A stretch of DNA of 64,000 nucleotides from Owenia fusiformis (lineage: Eukaryota > Annelida > Polychaeta > Sabellida > Oweniidae): NCBI GenBank assembly GCA_903813345.2, contig CAIIXF020000002.1, positions 33,004,109 through 33,068,108 of the forward strand, written 5' to 3'. Shown one piece after another: positions 57,542-64,000 of this stretch. Position 1 is the first letter of the stretch. Every line of letters starts with the position of its first letter. The notes under the pieces are model-generated. The model made no database searches and was not told the origin of the DNA. It saw only the letters and a list, made by a program, of their open reading frames with translations. A program made the translations under genes and the position numbers.

Positions 57542-60307
57542 TCACGGGGTACCATCGAATAATTTTGGCAACGTACCGGAGAACGACATTTTACTAAGAA
57601 ATGGCAATAATTTAGCACAATATATTTTTTAACTAGAGTTCTATTTTGATTTTGACAAAAGTAAGTATTCCATGCAATGACTATTTCATTCATGAGTTTG
57701 TAGGAATTCTGTTGGAACCCAGTTCTGATCAAGTACGAAGTTATTGAAATCGGTGCAGACGGAATTTACTCCGAAAGATGGTTTTTCGATTATAACTTTT
57801 CACAACATTTAAGTATAGACTTTTGAAAAAAGTACAGAATAGTCCTCATACTTTTGAATAATTCTGTTATTTCTGATTCACACGACTCTGATTTGTTTAA
57901 TTAAAAAAACGTTTTAAAAATATTACTTAGGAACGTAACCGGAGCTGGGAACGTAACCGGAGCTGGGAACGTAACCGGAGCAGATCAGTTGAATTATTTA
58001 ATCAAAAAAATTAAAATATATGATTTAAAGCACATATACTAATTTAAAAACATACGGGATTGTTCGAATGCGTATTTATTACATTTTATTTAAAGAAAAA
58101 AATTTATCCATTGTGAAAAATTAAATTTGGTATTTACCATGCATAAGTGCACTTACCTTAGAAAGGCTATCAAACATAGAACAATCATTGTATGGAGAAT
58201 GAAGTGATTAAATGTAGTAAGCAAATAATTCCATTTGATTTCACCCATTGTATTTGTTCAGCGAACTATTAGAACCCACTCTGTTATACTAATTTCGTAA
58301 TATTAAGTTAGGATACAACGAACTGTATTTATAGCGTAGGTGTGTTAAGTACTTGTCATGTGCTCGACCAAATCGAATCAACATATGCTTTCTGAAATTC
58401 TTCACCTAACCCCCCCCCCTCCATATAAACGTAAGATGTTTGAGTGAGTGCCCGTTTATTGTTTTATGCAAAACCAGTTGTTATCCATCTTTGTTTCGAT
58501 AAACCTAGGCGTGGGTCATTAAGCAAGTAAGAAAGTGAATGATTTTTTCTAGTTAAACTACAGAACATTGCTTTTCAGTCGTTAATAGACAGTGTTCTAT
58601 AATTCTATCACACCAAGTAAGCTGACATATGTGTTTGTAAATAATATATATGCTTTAAATCATATATTTTATTTTTTTAAATTATATAATTCAAATGATA
58701 TGCTCCAGTTATGTTCCCAGCTCCGGTTACGTTCCAAAGTAATATTTTTAAAACTTTTTTTTTAATTAAACAAATCAGAGTCGAGTGAATCAGAAATAAC
58801 AGAATTATTCAATAGTATAAGGACTATTCTGTACTTTTTTCAAAAGTCTATTCTTAAATGTTGTAAAAAGTTATAATCGAAAAACCATCTTTCGGAGTAA
58901 AGTCCGTCTGCGCAGATTTCAATAACTTCGTACTTGATCAGAACTGGGTTCCAACAGAATTCCTACAAACTCTTGAATGAAATAGTTATTGCATGGAATA
59001 CTTACTTTTGTCAAAATCAAAATAGAACTCTAGTTAAACCAGAACAACGGCAACGCCAAAGCGTAGCGAATCCCATCGAACAGAAATAGCTGGCATTTTT
59101 ACAACAAAATATATAGCAAATATCATAAAATAACACACATAAGAAAGTTGTCATCAGAAGAAGTAATATGCTTTTTTATAGTATTCACATGCCAAATATG
59201 AACAAAATCGCTCTACTACTTTTCGAGTTATAGTAAAATACTTTAAAATGGTGGCCATTTTTCAAAATGGCCGCCTTCTACCAAAAGTGTCATAAGACAG
59301 TGTACCATGCTAATAGTATTCGAATACCAAATATGAACAAAATCGCTCCACTACTTTTCAAGTTACAGCAAAAATCGTAAAATAACGAGTAAAGGCCGAG
59401 TAAAATACGTTTAAATGGCGGCCATTTTTCAAATTCCATTTTTTGTCATCAGAAGAAGTAATATGCTTTTTTATAGTATTCACATGGCAAATATGAACAA
59501 AATCGCTCCACTACTTTTCGAGTTACAGTAAAATATGTTAAAATGGCAACCATTTTTCAAAATGGCGGCAAATTTTCAAAATGGCCTCCTCCTATCAAAA
59601 GTGTCATAAGACAGTGAGCCATGCTTATAGTATTCACAATAAACCAAATATGAACAAAATCGCTCCACTACTTTTTGAGTTAAAGTAAAATATGTTAAAA
59701 TGGCGACCATTTTTCAAAATGGCGGCAAATTTTCAAAATGGCCTCCTCCTACCAAAAGTGTCATTAGACAGTGAGCCATACTTATAGTATTCACATACCA
59801 AATATGAACAAAATCGCTCCAATACTTCTTGAGTTACAGCAAAAATCGTAAAATAACGAGTAAAGGCCGCCATTTTTCAAGACGGCTGCCATGTGCTATT
59901 TTAATTTCTACATTTCTAGCTTTATCAATGTCCTATATAATTTTTTTACATTTAAAACATAATGCTATCACAGTTTTACATATTGCACCTAAATTACTGT
60001 AAAATCGGCACTAAAATGGCCGCCATTTTTAAATGAGCGGCCATTTTGAAAATCGGCTTTTTAGCAGAACTTCTACTTCCATAGGGTATATGTGTACAAA
60101 ATATGAACAAAATCGGGTCAACGGTATTTGAGTTATTGCCCGGACGGACAGACGGACGTACGGATGTACGTACGGACGGAGGCGTTCCCTATATCCCTCC
60201 GAACTTCGTTCGATGGGATAAAAATATATTGTGCTAAATTATTGCCATTTCTTAGTAAAATGTCGTTCTCCGGTACGTTGCCAAAATTATTCGATGGTAC
60301 CCCGTGA
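57542..60307. mobile_element. Foldback element (~1.6 kb) with ~510-bp arms, split by a nested Helentron-like element
   Basis: TCACGGGGTACCATCGAATA at left is complementary to the right end. Arms run 57542-~58050 and ~58640-59038 plus 60219-60307 after removing H5. Flanks share GTT, a possible 3-bp target duplication. The left arm has three and the right arm two copies of a 17-bp GGAACGTAACCGGAGCT unit. No transposase seen in the 600-bp centre. Confidence 0.88.
59039..60218 (-). mobile_element. Helentron/Helitron-like non-autonomous element H5, inside the right arm of the foldback
   Basis: On the minus strand it begins TCCCATCGAACGAAGTTCGG, then an ACGG/GTCC tract, ~5 core units with AAAATGGCGGCC-type hairpins, and ends CTGG. 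The other foldback arm shows the pre-insertion sequence, and the T count fits insertion between two Ts. Confidence 0.9.
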
Positions 60308-60778
60308 GTTTGGACAATCCAATCAATTTGGACAAAGAGAGATTTGTGTAAACATTGATTTCACAACTCACCTCAAAGTGAACCCTTTTTTCCAAGTATC
60401 CATTGTAAGATATTACCCTTGATATCTACTAGTAGTAGTATGAGCATAATATATAAGAAGCCCAATGCAATGAGCAGACTTACCAGACTCACAAACTAGA
60501 AATAATAGCTGGGCAATAAAAAATACTCATCAGGAAATACAAGTATAAAATGTGGGACAATTTACATGAGCTTTGTCATGTATTTTTCAATTTGTATGAG
60601 CAACTGTGCAATGTTTATTAAAAATGTAATTTGGCTTGATATTTAAGAAATAATGGATGGCAATTAATATTATATGAGATACAACACAGAGCTCAGCGTT
60701 TTCAAGATAACTTAACTGTATCATGAAATTATCATGGCAATATGATTTAGAAAGACAGGGGACCAGTCATTTTGGAAT

Positions 60779-61119
60779 CTAAACTTTAACCTGTCCTTTA
60801 ATTGTTTCATTATCATCAGTTTCCACATCTGGTCCTTCAAGTTTAGCAGACTTTTCTCCCGATTCATTGGATTTAACTGATACATTTTCCGACTCCACCT
60901 TATCCTCCGAGTCAGATATTTTGGCCGCTTCATCCTTTGGATTTTCATCCTTATCATTATGTTCACCTTTTGTATCATTGATGGTGGAGTTATCCTCCTT
61001 GTTGTTCTTGTTTTCTGGATCACTGTTCACATTTGTTTCAATTTGTTGTTGCAAGTCTCCATTGAGCACCATGCGAATCTCTGCCACCATGCCATCTATA
61101 TCTGTCATTGTTAATTTGC
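60779..61119 (-). CDS. Unassigned 3'-terminal exon, acidic Ser/Glu/Lys/Asn-rich
   Basis: After a TTTGCAG acceptor the minus strand reads G-KLTMTDIDGMVAEIRMVL and continues as a low-complexity acidic stretch (NKEDNSTINDTKGEHNDKDE) to a TAG, 113 codons, entry phase 1. The start (split Gly codon, then DIDGMV) resembles exon 2 of the minus-strand zinc-finger gene (split Gly, then MLDIDGLI), so it may be a degenerate paralogous exon. It is also in phase with the DNAJA3 exon 63612-63709, so an alternative last exon is possible. No upstream exon was found. Confidence 0.45.
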
Positions 61120-62434
61120 CTGCAAACAAACAATGAAGTGTCATGACAGTCTTGTTAAAATAAAATATGACATCACTTCCTGTCAACATGGACAAGTATC
61201 CATGGGCGTAACCAATGGTTACTAGCCATGCACCTGCCTCATCAACTTCAACAGAGATAAATCTTTAATATATTTTGCAAATAAATCTTTGGAAATGAAG
61301 TGCAAAGGTTGTAATATAGTACCTCATTTGCCTTGCCTAATTCTAAATCCAGACTCTACCCCTGGGTACTACCTTTAAAAGATGGCAGCACCCAAGTGAA
61401 GATCCTTATCTTGAGATGACCCAACGTCGCTGATTGGTCAATTGACAGGAAGTAATATTATGTTCACTTTTGGCGTGTTTAATACCAAGCTTGTTATTTC
61501 ACATCAAAATAAAGAAAGATGTAAGGAATATGTTTACATCAATTAATACAAACTATATGTTGAAAATTTTGACAAACAAAGGTGGTAAGCTAGCCTTGCC
61601 CAAGTCGGTCTCTTTTACTTATCTTGATTTCTATTTAAGCAAGAGAGGTAATTATGAGTGACCTCAAAGCTCTGGGGTTCTCCCTCCTCTTATGACCATA
61701 TTTGACTCAATCAGAACCTTTCCATGTGTTTTGCTTACTATTATTGATACTAATAGCAACAACGCTTCATTGCCATGACAACACAGCATGAACACAACAG
61801 TGTTATTTTGCAATTTGATGCTATGTTGTCTATAAATACATCTTGCACACCAGACTTTCGAGGATGAAACATGGGCGTATGTCAGTCAGTAAGTCATATG
61901 AGATAATTGTTTATAGCAACTATATATAAAGTCAGAAATGTGCTAATAAGGAATGTCATTGACATTAAGGTCATTTGGTTAAAGTTTAAGACTCCTTTCT
62001 CATTTTTATGGTAGAATTGAGAAGTAATCACTTGAATGCAAAAGTCCTAAAAAGAAATCTGAAATCTTTATTAGCTCTGAGATTTGCATGGGTTCAATGT
62101 GAGAAAAGTTACCCTATCTGAGCATATGCTTAAGTAAAGGATTACCATTTGAAAACAAAGACTGGTTTGCAAATGGCAGTATATCTTTGAAACCATCCAT
62201 GAGAAAAATAACAGATTCGTGTTCGAATCGTAATATAGACCTCAGAGCAGATGTAATATCGACAAATACACTCCTTAGGGCTAGGCACAAAAGCTTTTGA
62301 ACCCCTTTGGTCGTTTAGGGTACAGAAAACATTTGTGCCTAACCCTGCGGGATGTATTCGTCGATATAACACCTGCTCTTCGGTCTATATCTCTTAAATA
62401 CAGTAGACATTTACAAACCTAAATTCACTGTTTG
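61120..62434. other. Spacer left of DNAJA3
   Basis: No coding region recognised. A ~158-bp imperfect palindrome (62233-62390; ATATAGACC...GGTCTATAT) with TTGTGCCTAACCC arms is the only clear structure. Confidence 0.5.
62233..62390. repeat. 158-bp palindromic element
   Basis: ATATAGACCTCAGAGCAGAT at left pairs with ATCTGCTCTTCGGTCTATAT-like sequence at right, and GGGCTAGGCACAAA pairs with TTTGTGCCTAACCC. Probably a miniature palindromic transposon. Confidence 0.65.
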
Positions 62435-63709
62435 TTATCCAAATAGTTTCTTCTTAATTTTGCCTAAAAAGCCAAGATTTTCCTCACTGTCTGTGTGAGC
62501 TGTTGCATTGAGAGGCGTTTCTTCATTACTTGTCTGTGTATTTGTCTTTGCTTCCCCACCTGGAAGGAAGGAAGGACAAATACGTCACAAAATGTAATCG
62601 AGCTCATGATTTAATCTGCAAAATTCTATGGAACAAAAAAATTTCAGGCAAATAGTTCCATTTTTAAAATATTGTCTGTATCTACAGGGCGTTTCATAAT
62701 GACCATCCCATCAACCACCAATCCTAAATAGCATACCACCATATTTTGTATATCATATGAAAGCTTTTTAAATTCTGGACTTATCAAAGCAGTCTTGACA
62801 ACTTGCTACAAAGTACATACCTCTACAAAAGGTACCCATTTTACCTTAAGCATAGAATCTGAAAGCTACATTTTTTCCAAAATATACCATGTGCCCGGCA
62901 AACAGCTATGATAACCATGCCTCAATACACTACTATCTGTAGTAATGTACAACTGATAACATTAGATGGATGCTGAGAGTATATCCCAATGATATTTGAA
63001 AGACAAAAGTATTACATATTTCAAAGAAATACCAGAGAGCTCAATGTGATTCAATGGATTATATAGCATTATGCTCCTCTTTTTAAATCCATGGGGGGGA
63101 GCTTTTTCACAATTTTGGCTAAAAATCATGTGAAAAATTCTCAGAATGGTGAAAAACTGCATGATTTTGAAAGAATTTCTGGCCAGGGAGGGAGGGAAGC
63201 TTCCGCTCCCCCAGCTCCTCCTCTGGCTACGGGCCTGTATAATGACTATCAAACATAATTTTACAAATCATGTTCCAATTGACCAATCATGCTTAAATTT
63301 GGCACATAAGTCCAGAATTGAATAACCTTTATAATGGTATATAGATTATGGGGCCATGTGATCTAGGATCGGTTGTGCATGGGAGAACGGAACATGAAAC
63401 ACCCTGTACATTAATTTCTTTTATTTTCATGACTTTGAGGTTTACCTCACCCTTTGTCCTTTGCATGAAACTTCCATTCAACATATTGATGTTTTAAAAT
63501 ACAATGTCAAGATCAAGATGAACACATCGTAAGTGATTCATATTCTCTCAATGCAACTTGCTCAAACATGAAAATTACTCTATCCTATTACATATACAGT
63601 ACTTTACGTACCATCTTTTGTTTGTGCTATTCCATTCACTGTTCCCTCAACTCCTTTCTCAATTTCAGCATAGGCCAACAACAAGGCCTTCTGCTTGTCC
63701 GAAAGTTTT
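62435..63709 (-). CDS. DNAJA3: DNAJA3/Tid1 mitochondrial Hsp40, C-terminal two exons (gene continues past the right edge)
   Basis: Exons 63612-63709 and 62435-62559 (minus) join in phase: KLSDKQKALLLAYAEIEKGV, EGTVNGIAQTKDG, then an acidic/Thr-rich linker and the end GFLGKIKKKLFG. This matches the end of DNAJA3, whose human form has SRQQSLILSYAEDETDVEGT and FLSKLKK. The protein is a J-domain co-chaperone of mitochondrial Hsp70; the J domain and zinc-binding region lie outside the window. Exon 63709 needs two bases from the preceding exon; the junction array at the right edge would supply ..GTACCAGT, giving VPV-KLSDKQ, which fits the family. Confidence 0.88.
63080..63237. mobile_element. MITE-like repeat, family CAGGCCCGTAGCCAGG, copy 3
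   Basis: Internal TCAGAATGGTGAAAAACTGC and right end CTCTGGCTACGGGCCTG match copies 1 and 2; the left end is degraded. Lies in the last DNAJA3 intron. Confidence 0.65.
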
Positions 63710-63856
63710 CTGAAAACAGATTTGATTAGAAAATAACTCCCTGTTAAGCCAATACTATATTTAAGTTGTTTTTTTATCTGGTATTTAGCTAATTTAAGAG
63801 GAATGCCCAGAAGCATTGCACTTATCCTTTGAATTTGATCCAAAATAGCTGATAAT

Positions 63857-64000
63857 AATGATGTATTTACACTGGTACATTTATTTTAATAAGTACAAAA
63901 TGATGTACTTACACTGGTACATTTATTTTAATATGTACATAATGATGTACTTACAATGGTACATTTATTTTAATGAATGGATGTACTTACACTGGTACAT
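63857..64000 (-). repeat. ~42-bp tandem array carrying 5' splice sites (3.5 units)
   Basis: On the minus strand each unit reads ATGTACCAGT|GTAAGTACATC and then AT-rich text. Units start (plus strand) at 63857, 63899, 63941 and 63976. Donors are GTAAGT in three units and GTAAAT in one. The outermost unit meets the window edge at ATGTACCAGT, which would be a plausible DNAJA3 exon end. Confidence 0.75.

Overview
This is a gene-sparse, AT-rich metazoan window: spliced genes with GT..AG introns, no operons, and introns and spacers full of short non-autonomous transposons. Gene content points to a marine invertebrate: an animal GH3/GHDC homologue, USP12/46, RPL21 hosting snoRNAs, a secreted PLAT-TSP1-chitin-binding protein, lineage-specific C2H2 genes and DNAJA3. 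Central-tandem-repeat transposons carrying (GTCC/ACGG)n tracts recall those I remember from bivalves, so a lophotrochozoan is my best guess; I cannot name the species.

Layout. 1053-5462 (+): six-exon GH3-domain gene. 6858-14496 (-): USP12/46 deubiquitinase, terminal exon not found, one intron with two large tandem arrays. 16585-20305 (+): RPL21, with two identical box C/D snoRNAs in successive introns. 23372-34133 (+): secreted 762-aa protein (signal peptide, PLAT, nine TSP1 repeats, a chitin-binding domain, Glu-rich tail). 37812-43969 (-) and 46501-55650 (+): head-to-head paralogous C2H2 zinc-finger genes sharing a duplicated N-terminal 'IDG' domain I do not recognise. 60779-61119 (-): orphan 3' exon. 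62435-63709 (-): last two exons of DNAJA3/Tid1, continuing off the right edge. Exon junctions were joined by hand; reading phase is consistent at every junction given for the main genes.

The most unusual signal is a class of tandem arrays built from exon-intron junctions. In USP12/46 an 18-bp minisatellite repeats the 3' splice site plus the first four codons of the next exon, in frame. In the PLAT-TSP1 gene an 85-bp satellite repeats the 3' splice site region of exon 3. At the right edge a ~42-bp array on the DNAJA3 strand repeats a perfect 5' splice site. Other highlights are Helentron-like elements whose exact ends are fixed by two pre-insertion sites, several long foldback elements, and a symmetric two-exon zinc-finger module duplication.
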